Part shown: positions 9,089 to 17,329 of the stretch, piece by piece
How positions within the stretch are numbered: position 1 is the stretch's first letter
How the letters are laid out: every line of letters starts with the position of its first letter
Source of the DNA: Pseudomonas sp. ADAK13
Lineage (GTDB): Bacteria; Pseudomonadota; Gammaproteobacteria; Pseudomonadales; Pseudomonadaceae
Reading direction: 5' to 3'
NCBI RefSeq assembly: GCF_012935715.1
Contig: NZ_CP052860.1
Location: 5,704,001-5,768,000, forward strand
Length of the DNA stretch: 64,000 nucleotides
Made by a program: the position numbers and the translations under genes
Notes under the pieces: generated by a model
Told to the model about the DNA's origin: nothing
Seen by the model: only the letters and a program-made list of their open reading frames with translations
Database searches by the model: none

Positions 9089-9114
9089 GAGGGCGGCGCG
9101 CACGCGCTGCCCTC
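9089..9114 (+). promoter_or_regulatory. GC-rich hairpin between aprX and the inhibitor gene
   Basis: GAGGGC plus GCGCG (9089-9100) pairs with CGCGC plus GCCCTC (9103-9114) across a G-T wobble, with only a 2-nt apex. There is no T tract after it, so it is not a clean terminator. It is more likely an RNA-processing or 3'-end-stabilising element, or a partial terminator that lowers expression of the genes after aprX. Confidence 0.55.
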
Positions 9115-9143
9115 TGCCCTTGCGTCCACCCCTTGAACGGGCG

Positions 9144-9518
9144 ATGGTGATGACGTTATTTCGCACTACAGTGGCCTGGGGTTTCCAGGCAATGCTTATG
9201 TCGGCAGGAGCCTCAGCAATGGCAAACAGTCTGGTTTTACCTACGTCGGCGCAACTGGCCGGGCATTGGGCGCTGCACCAGCAGGAACAGGTGTGCGCGC
9301 TGGACTTGATCGAACAAGCCAACGCGCTCGGCGGGGATGTAGCGTGCGCCGGACAATGGCTGGGGGAAGCGCCCGTTAGTTGGACGCCGACTCCCGACGG
9401 TATTTGGTTGATGAATGCCGAAGGCACGGGCATTACACATTTGAATCGCCAGAAAGAAGGCGAATATGAAGGGCGCTCCAAATCTGGCGCGGTGTTGTTA
9501 TTACAACGCGCACCTTAA
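9144..9518 (+). CDS. inh: Periplasmic metalloprotease inhibitor (AprI/Inh, family I38)
   Basis: A small secreted protein of 124 residues from this start. Its signal peptide ends ASAMA and the mature N terminus is NSLVLPTSAQLAGHW. In characterised family members this N-terminal strand inserts into the active-site cleft of the cognate serralysin and protects the periplasm from it. The two cysteines (VCALDL and DVACAG) match the conserved disulfide. The start is unsure: ATG at 9144 or 9150, neither with a good Shine-Dalgarno site. Its position directly after aprX fits the family's usual gene order. Confidence 0.92.
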   Translation: MVMTLFRTTVAWGFQAMLMSAGASAMANSLVLPTSAQLAGHWALHQQEQVCALDLIEQANALGGDVACAGQWLGEAPVSWTPTPDGIWLMNAEGTGITHLNRQKEGEYEGRSKSGAVLLLQRAP

Positions 9519-9551
9519 TAGTTCGTTATAACGATATAACCCGATTTTAAT

Positions 9552-9585
9552 GTTTGCCCGCCCTTTAATGGGGCGCCGGGCAAAC
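9552..9585 (+). promoter_or_regulatory. Stem-loop between inh and aprD
   Basis: GTTTGCCCG at 9552-9560 pairs perfectly with CGGGCAAAC at 9577-9585, with further GCCC/GGGC pairing possible inside. No long T tract follows. It lies in the 104-base gap before aprD and may stabilise the upstream message or attenuate transcription. Confidence 0.5.
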
Positions 9586-9603
9586 TATTGCGCGTCATTC
9601 GGC

Positions 9604-9613
9604 TCAGGGAAGA
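9604..9613 (+). promoter_or_regulatory. RsmA/RsmE-type binding site in the aprD leader
   Basis: TCAGGGAAGA agrees with (A/U)CANGGANG(U/A) at every defined position. It covers the upstream GGGA of the aprD initiation region; the ATG is at 9623. A second purine patch (AGG at 9616-9618) lies closer to the start. The match is seen; binding is inferred. Confidence 0.5.
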
Positions 9614-9622
9614 TCAGGCAAC

Positions 9623-11374
9623 ATGGCGAAGACCACTCCCGTTGCACCACTGTTTAAAGCACTCGGTGATTACAAAAGTATTCTGATCAGTATTGGCTGC
9701 TTCACCGCATTGATTAACGTATTGATGCTGGTGCCGTCGATTTATATGTTGCAAGTCTACGACCGCGTGCTGTCGTCCCAGAACGAAACCACCCTGGTGA
9801 TGTTGACGCTGATGGTGGTGGGCTTCTTCGCGTTTATTGGCGTGCTGGAGGTGATCCGCAGCTTTATCGTGATTCGCATCGGTAGCCAGTTGGAGCGGCG
9901 TTTTAACCTGCGGGTGTACAAGGCCGCCTTCGAGCGCAACCTGCAACGGGGCGAGGGCCACGGCGGCCAATCCCTGGGGGATTTGACCCACATCCGCCAG
10001 TTCATCACCGGGCCTGCACTGTTCGCGTTTTTCGATGCGCCGTGGTTTCCGATTTATCTGTTTGTGATCTTCCTGTTCAACGTGTGGCTAGGGGTGTTGG
10101 CCAGCGCCGGGGCCGTGCTGCTGATCGGGCTGGCGTGCCTCAACGAGTACCTGACCAAAAAGCCCCTGGGCGAAGCCAGCGGGTATTCCCAGCAATCCAC
10201 CCAATTGGCTACCAGCCACCTGCACAACGCCGAAACCATCCAGGCCATGGGCATGCTGGGTGCGTTGCGCAAGCGCTGGTTCAAGGTGCATTCGCAGTTT
10301 CTGGGCTTGCAAAACAAGGCCAGCGACACGGGCTCGATCATCAGTTCCCTGAGTAAATCCCTGCGCCTGTGCCTGCAATCCCTGGTGCTGGGCCTGGGCG
10401 CATTGCTGGTGATCAAGGGCGACATGACCGCCGGGATGATGATCGCCGGTTCGATCCTGATGGGTCGGGTATTGAGCCCCATCGACCAGTTGATTGCCGT
10501 GTGGAAGCAATGGAGCTCGGCCAAGCTGGCCTACCAGCGCCTCGACAACCTGATGCGCGAGTTCCCGCCCCAGGGCGAACAGATGGCCTTGCCGGCGCCC
10601 AAGGGCAATGTGAGTTTCGAGCAGGTCAGCGCCGGCCCGCCCGGGCGTCGTGTGCCGACTTTGCATCAGGTCAGCTTCAACCTGACGGCCGGTGAAGTGC
10701 TCGGCGTGCTGGGCGCCTCGGGCTCCGGCAAGTCGACCCTGGCCCGTGTGCTGGTGGGCGTGTGGCCCACCCTGGCGGGCACCGTGCGCCTGGACGGTGC
10801 TGACATCCATCGCTGGGACCGTGACGACCTCGGCCCGCATATCGGCTATCTGCCCCAGGACATCGAGCTGTTCAGCGGCAGCATCGCCGACAACATCGCA
10901 CGCTTTCGCGAAGCCGACCCGCAGTTAGTGGTGCAGGCCGCCCAGCAAGCCGGCGTGCACGAACTGATCCTGCGTTTGCCCCACGGCTACGACACCGTGC
11001 TCGGCGACGAAGGCAGCGGCCTGTCCGGTGGCCAGAAACAACGGGTCGCCCTGGCCCGCGCGTTGTATGGCGGCCCGCGGCTGATCGTACTGGATGAGCC
11101 CAACTCCAACCTCGACACCGTGGGCGAAGCCGCCCTGGCCAGCGCGATCATGCAGATGAAGGCCCAGGGCAGCACGGTGGTGCTGGTGACGCACCGCTCC
11201 TCGGCGTTGGCACAGGCCGACAAGCTGCTGGTGCTCAACGAGGGCCGCTTGCAGGCCTTCGGACCCAGCCAGGACGTGCTGCGGGCACTGTCCGGCCAGC
11301 AGGAAGCACCGCGAGAAAAGACCGGGGTCAGCCTCAGCCGTCAGTATCAAGCCGGAAGGAATCCAGGCGCATGA
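9623..11374 (+). CDS. aprD: Type I secretion ABC transporter AprD (PrtD/TliD family)
   Basis: The inner-membrane ATPase of the exporter for AprX and LipA. The 583 residues are an N-terminal transmembrane domain (about residues 15-310) and a C-terminal nucleotide-binding domain. Visible motifs are Walker A GASGSGKS (364-371), signature LSGGQKQR (from 467) and Walker B LIVLDEP (487-493). The length is typical of PrtD-type exporters, which lack the N-terminal peptidase-like domain of HlyB. The gene overlaps aprE by four bases (ATGA), so exporter subunits are translationally coupled. Confidence 0.96.
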   Translation: MAKTTPVAPLFKALGDYKSILISIGCFTALINVLMLVPSIYMLQVYDRVLSSQNETTLVMLTLMVVGFFAFIGVLEVIRSFIVIRIGSQLERRFNLRVYKAAFERNLQRGEGHGGQSLGDLTHIRQFITGPALFAFFDAPWFPIYLFVIFLFNVWLGVLASAGAVLLIGLACLNEYLTKKPLGEASGYSQQSTQLATSHLHNAETIQAMGMLGALRKRWFKVHSQFLGLQNKASDTGSIISSLSKSLRLCLQSLVLGLGALLVIKGDMTAGMMIAGSILMGRVLSPIDQLIAVWKQWSSAKLAYQRLDNLMREFPPQGEQMALPAPKGNVSFEQVSAGPPGRRVPTLHQVSFNLTAGEVLGVLGASGSGKSTLARVLVGVWPTLAGTVRLDGADIHRWDRDDLGPHIGYLPQDIELFSGSIADNIARFREADPQLVVQAAQQAGVHELILRLPHGYDTVLGDEGSGLSGGQKQRVALARALYGGPRLIVLDEPNSNLDTVGEAALASAIMQMKAQGSTVVLVTHRSSALAQADKLLVLNEGRLQAFGPSQDVLRALSGQQEAPREKTGVSLSRQYQAGRNPGA

Positions 11375-12705
11375 GCAGCGACAGCAGCATTCAAATCAAC
11401 CGCGATTACGAACAGGCTCACCCCGAACATGGCGCACGTTTCTTTGCCCGCATGGGCTGGCTGCTGACGGTGGTCGGCGCCGGTGGTTTCTTCCTGTGGG
11501 CCAGCCTGGCGCCGCTGGACCAGGGCATTCCGGTGCAGGGCACCGTGGTGGTCTCGGGCAAGCGCAAAGCCGTGCAAACCCTGAGCCCCGGTGTGGTCAG
11601 CCGGATCCTGGTGCGGGAAGGCGAGGCAGTGAAGCAGGGCCAGCCGCTGTTCCGCCTCGACCAGACGCAAAACCAGGCTGACGTGCACTCCCTGCAAGCC
11701 CAGTACCGCATGGCCTGGGCCAGCGTGGCGCGGTGGCAGAGCGAGCGTGACAACCAGTCGACGATCACCTTTCCGGCGGAACTGAGCGGTAACCCGGATC
11801 AAGCCCTGGGCTTGGTTCTGGAAGGCCAGCGCCAACTGTTCAGCAGCCGCCGCGAAGCCTTTGCCCGGGAACAGGCCGGGATTCGCGCGAACATCGAGGG
11901 CGCCACTGCCCAACTCAACGGCATGCGCCGCGCCCGCAGTGACCTGACCGCCCAGGCCCAATCCCTGCGCGACCAGTTGAACAACCTGCAACCCTTGGCC
12001 GACAACGGCTACATACCGCGCAACCGACTGATGGAGTACCAGCGGCAGCTGTCCCAGGTGCAACAGGACCTGGCGCAGAACACCGGCGAAAGCGGGCGGG
12101 TGGAGCAGGGCATTCTTGAATCGCGGCTCAAGCTGCAACAGCACAGCGAGGAGTATCAGAAGGAGGTCCGCAGCCAACTGGCCGACGCGCAACTGCGCAG
12201 CCTGACCCTGGAGCAGCAACTGACCTCCGCGGGGTTCGACCTGCAGCACAGCGAAATCAACGCCCCGGCCGATGGCATCGCGGTCAACCTGAGCGTGCAC
12301 ACCGAAGGTGCCGTGGTGCGTGCCGGTGAAACCCTGCTGGAAATCGTGCCCCAGGACACTCGCCTGGAAGTGGAAGGGCGCTTGCCGGTGCACCTGGTGG
12401 ACAAGGTCGGCACCCATTTGCCAGTGGACATCCTGTTCACCGCCTTCAACCAGAGCCGCACGCCCCGGGTGCCGGGGGAGGTGAGCCTGATTTCTGCCGA
12501 CCAGATGCTCGACGAAAAAACCGGCATGCCGTACTACGTGCTGCGCACCACCGTCAGCAGCAGCGCCCTGGAGAAACTCCATGGCCTGGTGATCAAGCCA
12601 GGCATGCCCGCCGAGATGTTTATCCGCACCGGCGAACGCTCTTTGCTCAACTACCTGTTCAAGCCGCTGCTGGACCGCGCCGGCTCGGCGTTGACCGAGG
12701 AATGA
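11371..12705 (+). CDS. aprE: Type I secretion membrane-fusion protein AprE (HlyD family)
   Basis: A 444-residue periplasmic adaptor linking AprD to AprF. It has a short cytoplasmic N terminus, one membrane segment near residues 27-47 (GWLLTVVGAGGFFLWASLAP), a lipoyl-like half-motif (VVSGKRKAVQTLSPGVV), a long glutamine- and leucine-rich coiled coil about residues 95-285, and a C-terminal beta domain. Length and order match PrtE/AprE. The ATG overlaps the aprD stop and the end overlaps aprF by four bases. Confidence 0.95.
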   Translation: MSSDSSIQINRDYEQAHPEHGARFFARMGWLLTVVGAGGFFLWASLAPLDQGIPVQGTVVVSGKRKAVQTLSPGVVSRILVREGEAVKQGQPLFRLDQTQNQADVHSLQAQYRMAWASVARWQSERDNQSTITFPAELSGNPDQALGLVLEGQRQLFSSRREAFAREQAGIRANIEGATAQLNGMRRARSDLTAQAQSLRDQLNNLQPLADNGYIPRNRLMEYQRQLSQVQQDLAQNTGESGRVEQGILESRLKLQQHSEEYQKEVRSQLADAQLRSLTLEQQLTSAGFDLQHSEINAPADGIAVNLSVHTEGAVVRAGETLLEIVPQDTRLEVEGRLPVHLVDKVGTHLPVDILFTAFNQSRTPRVPGEVSLISADQMLDEKTGMPYYVLRTTVSSSALEKLHGLVIKPGMPAEMFIRTGERSLLNYLFKPLLDRAGSALTEE

Positions 12706-14045
12706 ACATGAAACCGATGTTCATCGCCTTGCTACTCGCCTGCAGCAGCGCCCAGGCCGCCATGGGCCCGTTTGATGTCTACGAACAGGCCCTGCGCAAC
12801 GACCCGGTGTTCCTCGGCGCCATCAAGGAACGTGACGCCGGCCTGGAAAACCGCACCATTGGCCGCGCCGGTCTGCTGCCCAAACTGTCGTACAACTACA
12901 ACAAGGGCCGCAACAACTCCCAGGCCACCTTGCCGGACGGGCGCGGCGGCAATTATCACGACGACCGCAACTACAACAGCTACGGCTCCACCTTCACCCT
13001 GCAACAGCCGCTGTTCGACTACGAAGCCTATGCCAACTACCGCAAGGGCGTGGCCCAGGCGCTGTTCGCCGACGAGAGTTTTCGCGACAAGAGCCAGGCG
13101 TTGCTGGTGCGGGTGCTGACTTATTACACCCAGGCCTTGTTTGCCCAGGACCAGATCGACATTGCCCGCGCCAAAAAGAAGGCGTACGAGCAGCAGTTTC
13201 AGCAGAACCAGCATTTGTTCCAACAAGGCGAAGGCACCCGTACCGATATCCTCGAAGCCGAATCCCGTTATGAGCTGGCCACCGCCGAAGAAATCCAGGC
13301 GCTGGATGAGCAGGATGCTTCGCTGCGGGAGCTGGGTGCGCTGATCGGCGTGCAGAGCGTCAACATCAACGACCTGGCGCCACTGAACCCGGGGTTTGCC
13401 GCCTTCACCCTGACGCCAGCCAACTACGACACCTGGCACGAACTCGCCCTGACCAACAACCCGACCCTGGCCTCGCAACGCCAATCCCTGGAAGTGGCGC
13501 GCTATGAAGTGGAGCGCAACCGTGCCGGGCATATGCCACGGGTAACTGCCTATGCCAGTTCGCGGCAGCAGGAATCCGACAGCGGCAACACCTACAACCA
13601 GCGCTACGACACCAACACCATTGGCGTGGAAATCAGCATGCCGCTGTATGCCGGTGGCGGGGTCTCGGCCTCCACCCGCCAGGCCAGCCGCGCCATGGAA
13701 CAGGCCGAGTACGAGCTGGAAGGCAAGACCCGCGAAACCCTGATCGAACTGCGTCGCCAGTTCAGCGCCTGCCTGTCAGGCGTCAGCAAGCTGCGCGCCT
13801 ACCAGAAGGCCCTGGCCTCGGCCGAAGCGCTGGTGGTGTCGACCAAGCAAAGCATCCTCGGCGGCGAGCGGGTCAACCTCGATGCGCTGAACGCCGAACA
13901 GCAGCTGTACAGCACCCGTCGCGACCTGGCCCAGGCGCGCTACGACTACCTGATGGCCTGGACCAAATTGCATTACTACGCAGGCAACTTGCGCGACACC
14001 GACCTGGCCAAGGTGGATGAGGCGTTTGGCCCTATGAGCCGCTGA
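12702..14045 (+). CDS. aprF: Type I secretion outer-membrane protein AprF (TolC family)
   Basis: A 447-residue TolC-type channel completing the AprDEF exporter. The signal peptide ends CSSAQA, followed by AMGPFDVYEQALRNDP, the usual start of this family. Repeated helical OEP segments follow, with the typical LLPKLSYNYN and YNQRYDTNTIGVEISMPLYAGG beta-strand passages. The start at 12702 overlaps the aprE stop; ATG at 12708 is an alternative that also leaves a good signal peptide. A REP pair follows and separates it from prtA. Confidence 0.95.
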   Translation: MNMKPMFIALLLACSSAQAAMGPFDVYEQALRNDPVFLGAIKERDAGLENRTIGRAGLLPKLSYNYNKGRNNSQATLPDGRGGNYHDDRNYNSYGSTFTLQQPLFDYEAYANYRKGVAQALFADESFRDKSQALLVRVLTYYTQALFAQDQIDIARAKKKAYEQQFQQNQHLFQQGEGTRTDILEAESRYELATAEEIQALDEQDASLRELGALIGVQSVNINDLAPLNPGFAAFTLTPANYDTWHELALTNNPTLASQRQSLEVARYEVERNRAGHMPRVTAYASSRQQESDSGNTYNQRYDTNTIGVEISMPLYAGGGVSASTRQASRAMEQAEYELEGKTRETLIELRRQFSACLSGVSKLRAYQKALASAEALVVSTKQSILGGERVNLDALNAEQQLYSTRRDLAQARYDYLMAWTKLHYYAGNLRDTDLAKVDEAFGPMSR

Positions 14046-14098
14046 TGCCTGGATGAGTATTGCCGGGTGCAGGGGACTTTTGGGGTGGGGGAGCTTGC

Positions 14099-14193
14099 TG
14101 TGGCGAGGGAGCTTGCTCCCGCTGGAGTGCGCAGCGCTCCCGCTTTTTTTGGGGCCGCTACGCAGCCCAGCGGGAGCAAGCTCCCTCGCCACA
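14099..14193. repeat. Paired inverted REP elements (GTGGCGAGGGAGCTTGCTCCC type)
   Basis: Two head-to-head copies of a Pseudomonas REP unit, beginning TGTGGCGAGGGAGC and ending GCTCCCTCGCCACA, flank a GC-rich centre. They lie between aprF and prtA. The transcript would form a large hairpin that may protect the 3' end of the exporter message. Similar pairs occur at 21937 and 39794. Confidence 0.85.
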
Positions 14194-14242
14194 GGAGGCA
14201 GCCTCGCTACAGGTATTTCAACAATAAGAAAAAGGACTCTTC

Positions 14243-17200
14243 ATGATCACCGATTCACCTCGCTTCAAACCCTTCACCGCAGGCTCCTTGCTGCTGCTGT
14301 CCGTGGCGGCCCACGGGCAGTACCTCGAAACCGGCAAACCGGGCGATCCCGCCAGTTGGCGTTCGGCCGAGTTCCAGAGCGACTGGGGCCTGGACCGGAT
14401 GAAAGCCAACGAGGCCTACGCGGCCGGCATCACCGGCAGTGGCGTGAAGATCGGCGCGCTGGACTCGGGTTTTGACCCCAACCATCCCGAAGCCTCAAAG
14501 GACCGTTATCACGCGGTCACCGCCAGCGGTACCTACGTCGATGGCAGCCCGTTCAACACCACCGGCGCCCTCAACCCCAACAACGACTCCCACGGCACCC
14601 ATGTGACCGGCACCATGGGCGCGGCCCGTGATGGCGTGGGCATGCACGGCGTGGCGTACAACGCGCAGATCTACGTCGGCAACACCAATGCCAACGACAG
14701 TTTCCTGTTTGGCCCCACACCGGACCCCCAGTACTTCAAGGCGGTGTACAGCGCCCTGGTGGATTCCGGCGTGCGCGCGATCAACAACAGCTGGGGCAGC
14801 CAGCCCAAGGATGTCAGCTACCAGACCCTGGGCGACCTGCACGCGGCCTATGCCCAGCACTACAACCAGAACACCTGGCTCGACGCCGCCGCCGATGTGG
14901 CCAAGGCCGGGGTGATCAACGTGTTCAGCGCCGGCAACAGCGGCTATGCCAACGCCAGCGTGCGTTCGGCCTTGCCGTATTTTCAGCCTGGGCTGGAAGG
15001 CCACTGGCTGGCGGTGTCGGGCCTGGACAAGGCGAATAACCAGAAATACAACCAGTGTGGCATCGCCAAGTACTGGTGCATTTCCACGCCGGGAGCGTTG
15101 ATCAACAGCACCATTCCCGAGGGCGGCTACGGGGTGAAATCCGGCACCTCGATGTCGGCACCCCATGCCACCGGAGCACTGGCACTGGTGATGGAACGCT
15201 ACCCATACCTGAACAACGAGCAGGCCTTGCAGGTGTTGTTGACCACGGCCACCCAGCTTAATGGCGCGGTCACTGACGCACCCACCACACAGGTCGGCTG
15301 GGGCGTGCCGGACCTGGACCGGGCGATGCACGGGCCTGGGCAGTTGCTGGGCCCCATGACGGTCACGCTGGCGGCCGGGCAGGGCGATGTGTGGAGTAAC
15401 GCGATCTCCGACAAGGCGCTGATCCAGCGTCGGGCCGAAGACAGCGCCGAAACCCTGGCCTGGCAGCAAACCCTGCGCGACAGGGGCTGGGAAAACGGCG
15501 TGGGAGCCGGTGCGAGTCAGCAGGACCAGACCGACTACGCCGTTGGCACCGCCCGGGCGGCGGCAGCGGCCCAGCGTATCTACGAAGGCAGCCTGACCAA
15601 ATCCGGCGCGGGCAGCCTGATCCTGACGGGTGACAATACCTACCGTGGCCCCACCACCGTCAACGGTGGCCGGTTGGCGGTGAACGGCTCACTGACTTCT
15701 GCGGTGACGGTCAATGACAGCGGCACCGTGGGCGGCGCCGGGCGTATTGCGGCGTTGCAGGTGAATAACGGCGGCACCGTGGCGCCGGGCAATTCCGTGG
15801 GCACCTTGCAGGTGGCCGGGGATGTGAACCTCGCCGCCGGCTCCACCTATGCAGTCGAACTCACACCCATCCGCAGCGACCAGATCGTCGCCACCGGCAA
15901 GGCTACCCTCGGCGGCGGTGCCGTGACCCTGGCCCTGGAAAACAGCCCGACCCTGCTCAGCCAGCAGCAGGCCGAGAGCCTGGTGGGGCGCCAGTACACC
16001 ATCCTGCAGGCGGCGGGCGGAATCCAGGGCCAGTTCGGTGCCGTGTTGCCCAACTACCTGTTCCTGGGCGGCACGCTGGACTATGCCGCCAACGGCGTGC
16101 AACTGGCCATTGCCCGCAGTGACGCGAGTTTTGCCAGTGTCGGCGCCAGCCGTAACCAGCGCTCGGTGGCGGCCGCCGCCGAGCAACTGGGCGCCGGCAA
16201 CCCGGTGTATGAAAGCATCCTGCGCTCGGACTCACTGGCCACCGCACAACAGGGCTTCCAGCAACTGTCCGGGGAAATCTACCCGGCCATCGGCACGATG
16301 TTGATCAATGACAGCCGCCAGGTACGTGACGCCGTGGGCGAACGCCTGCGCCATACGCCGGTGGCCGGTGAAAGCAACGTGTGGGTCAAGGCGCTCGGCA
16401 GCTGGGGCAAGACCGACAGCCGCAGCGAAACCGCAGGCTACACCAGCTCCCTGGGCGGCATGCTGGCCGGCGTCGACGGCGCCCTGGACGAGCAGACCCG
16501 CGTTGGCCTGGTGGCGGGTTACAGCGACAGCTCCCTGAACATGGGCAGCGGCACCCATTCCTCGGCGTCCATCGACAGCTACCACCTCGGCGCCTATGCC
16601 GGGCATGAGCTGGGCAACTGGCGGCTGAGCGTCGGTGGCGCCTACAGCTGGCATCGCGGGGATGTGAAACGCGACTTGCAGTACGGCGAGGTCAGCGGCA
16701 AGCAGAAGGCCAAGCTGGATGCGCGCAGCGCCCAGGTATTTACCGAGGCAGCCTACCGCTTGAACGTGCCAGCGGTAGCGCTGGAGCCGTTCGCCAACCT
16801 GGCCTACGTGCACCTGGACAACGAACGCTTTCACGAGAAAGGCGACGCCGCCGCACTGGCGCGTGGCAGTGACAGCCGCGACGCGGTGCTGAGCACTCTT
16901 GGCCTGCGGGCGTCGAAAACCCTGGCCCTCAATGACCGGCAGCAACTGGACGTATCCGGTTCGTTGGGCTGGCAGCACAGCCTGAGCGCCGTCGAATCCG
17001 AGGAGCACCTGGCGTTTGTCGCCGGTGGGCCGTCGTTCGCGGTGCAAAGCTCGCCGCTGATGCGCGATGCGGCGCTGGTGGGGGTGCAGGCCAGCCTGGC
17101 GTTGAGTAAAAGCACGCGGGTCAACCTCGACTACACGGGCCAGTTGGCTGGCCGGGAGAAAATCCAGGGCGTGGGGTTGAGCCTGAACTGGCAGTTCTAA
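14243..17200 (+). CDS. prtA: Subtilase autotransporter PrtA
   Basis: A 985-residue type V secreted serine protease. A signal peptide (hydrophobic core GSLLLLSVAAHG) leads into an S8 subtilase passenger with Asp74 (ALDSG), His117 (SHGTHVTG) and Ser303 (SGTSMSAPH). An autotransporter-associated strand repeat (LTGDNTYRGPTTVNGG, near residue 460) follows. The C-terminal 260 or so residues form the beta-barrel, ending in aromatic Phe (SLNWQF). In the aprX-lipA operon known from P. fluorescens, prtA and prtB occupy this place. It is paralogous to the next gene, with a much more similar barrel than passenger. Translation uses AAAGGA before the ATG. Confidence 0.95.
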   Translation: MITDSPRFKPFTAGSLLLLSVAAHGQYLETGKPGDPASWRSAEFQSDWGLDRMKANEAYAAGITGSGVKIGALDSGFDPNHPEASKDRYHAVTASGTYVDGSPFNTTGALNPNNDSHGTHVTGTMGAARDGVGMHGVAYNAQIYVGNTNANDSFLFGPTPDPQYFKAVYSALVDSGVRAINNSWGSQPKDVSYQTLGDLHAAYAQHYNQNTWLDAAADVAKAGVINVFSAGNSGYANASVRSALPYFQPGLEGHWLAVSGLDKANNQKYNQCGIAKYWCISTPGALINSTIPEGGYGVKSGTSMSAPHATGALALVMERYPYLNNEQALQVLLTTATQLNGAVTDAPTTQVGWGVPDLDRAMHGPGQLLGPMTVTLAAGQGDVWSNAISDKALIQRRAEDSAETLAWQQTLRDRGWENGVGAGASQQDQTDYAVGTARAAAAAQRIYEGSLTKSGAGSLILTGDNTYRGPTTVNGGRLAVNGSLTSAVTVNDSGTVGGAGRIAALQVNNGGTVAPGNSVGTLQVAGDVNLAAGSTYAVELTPIRSDQIVATGKATLGGGAVTLALENSPTLLSQQQAESLVGRQYTILQAAGGIQGQFGAVLPNYLFLGGTLDYAANGVQLAIARSDASFASVGASRNQRSVAAAAEQLGAGNPVYESILRSDSLATAQQGFQQLSGEIYPAIGTMLINDSRQVRDAVGERLRHTPVAGESNVWVKALGSWGKTDSRSETAGYTSSLGGMLAGVDGALDEQTRVGLVAGYSDSSLNMGSGTHSSASIDSYHLGAYAGHELGNWRLSVGGAYSWHRGDVKRDLQYGEVSGKQKAKLDARSAQVFTEAAYRLNVPAVALEPFANLAYVHLDNERFHEKGDAAALARGSDSRDAVLSTLGLRASKTLALNDRQQLDVSGSLGWQHSLSAVESEEHLAFVAGGPSFAVQSSPLMRDAALVGVQASLALSKSTRVNLDYTGQLAGREKIQGVGLSLNWQF

Positions 17201-17220
17201 ACGGTACGCCACCTTCATGC

Positions 17221-17316
17221 AGGAGCGAGCTTGCTCGCGAAAAACCTGAACGCAGCACAGTTATCCAGAAAGCCCGAGTCATCGTTAACGACCATCGCGA
17301 GCAAGCTCGCTCCTAC
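17221..17316. repeat. Inverted pair of REP units (GGAGCGAGCTTGCTCGC type)
   Basis: One unit at 17221-17240 and its inverse at 17295-17316 occupy the gap between prtA and prtB. The second unit ends directly at the prtB ribosome binding region, so its last bases form part of the Rsm-type motif there. Confidence 0.85.
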
Positions 17317-17324
17317 AAGGAAGT
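17315..17324 (+). promoter_or_regulatory. RsmA/RsmE-type binding site over the prtB ribosome binding site
   Basis: ACAAGGAAGT is identical in all ten bases to the motif before aprX and matches the RsmA/RsmE consensus fully. The AAGGA core is the prtB Shine-Dalgarno sequence, five bases before the GTG start at 17330. The first bases come from the end of a REP unit. Confidence 0.6.
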
Positions 17325-17329
17325 CCACC

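Noticed and set aside
17231-17329. N-terminal extension of prtB through the REP pair
   Set aside because: It translates a repeat element, and the GTG at 17330 has a proper ribosome site and leads into a signal sequence.
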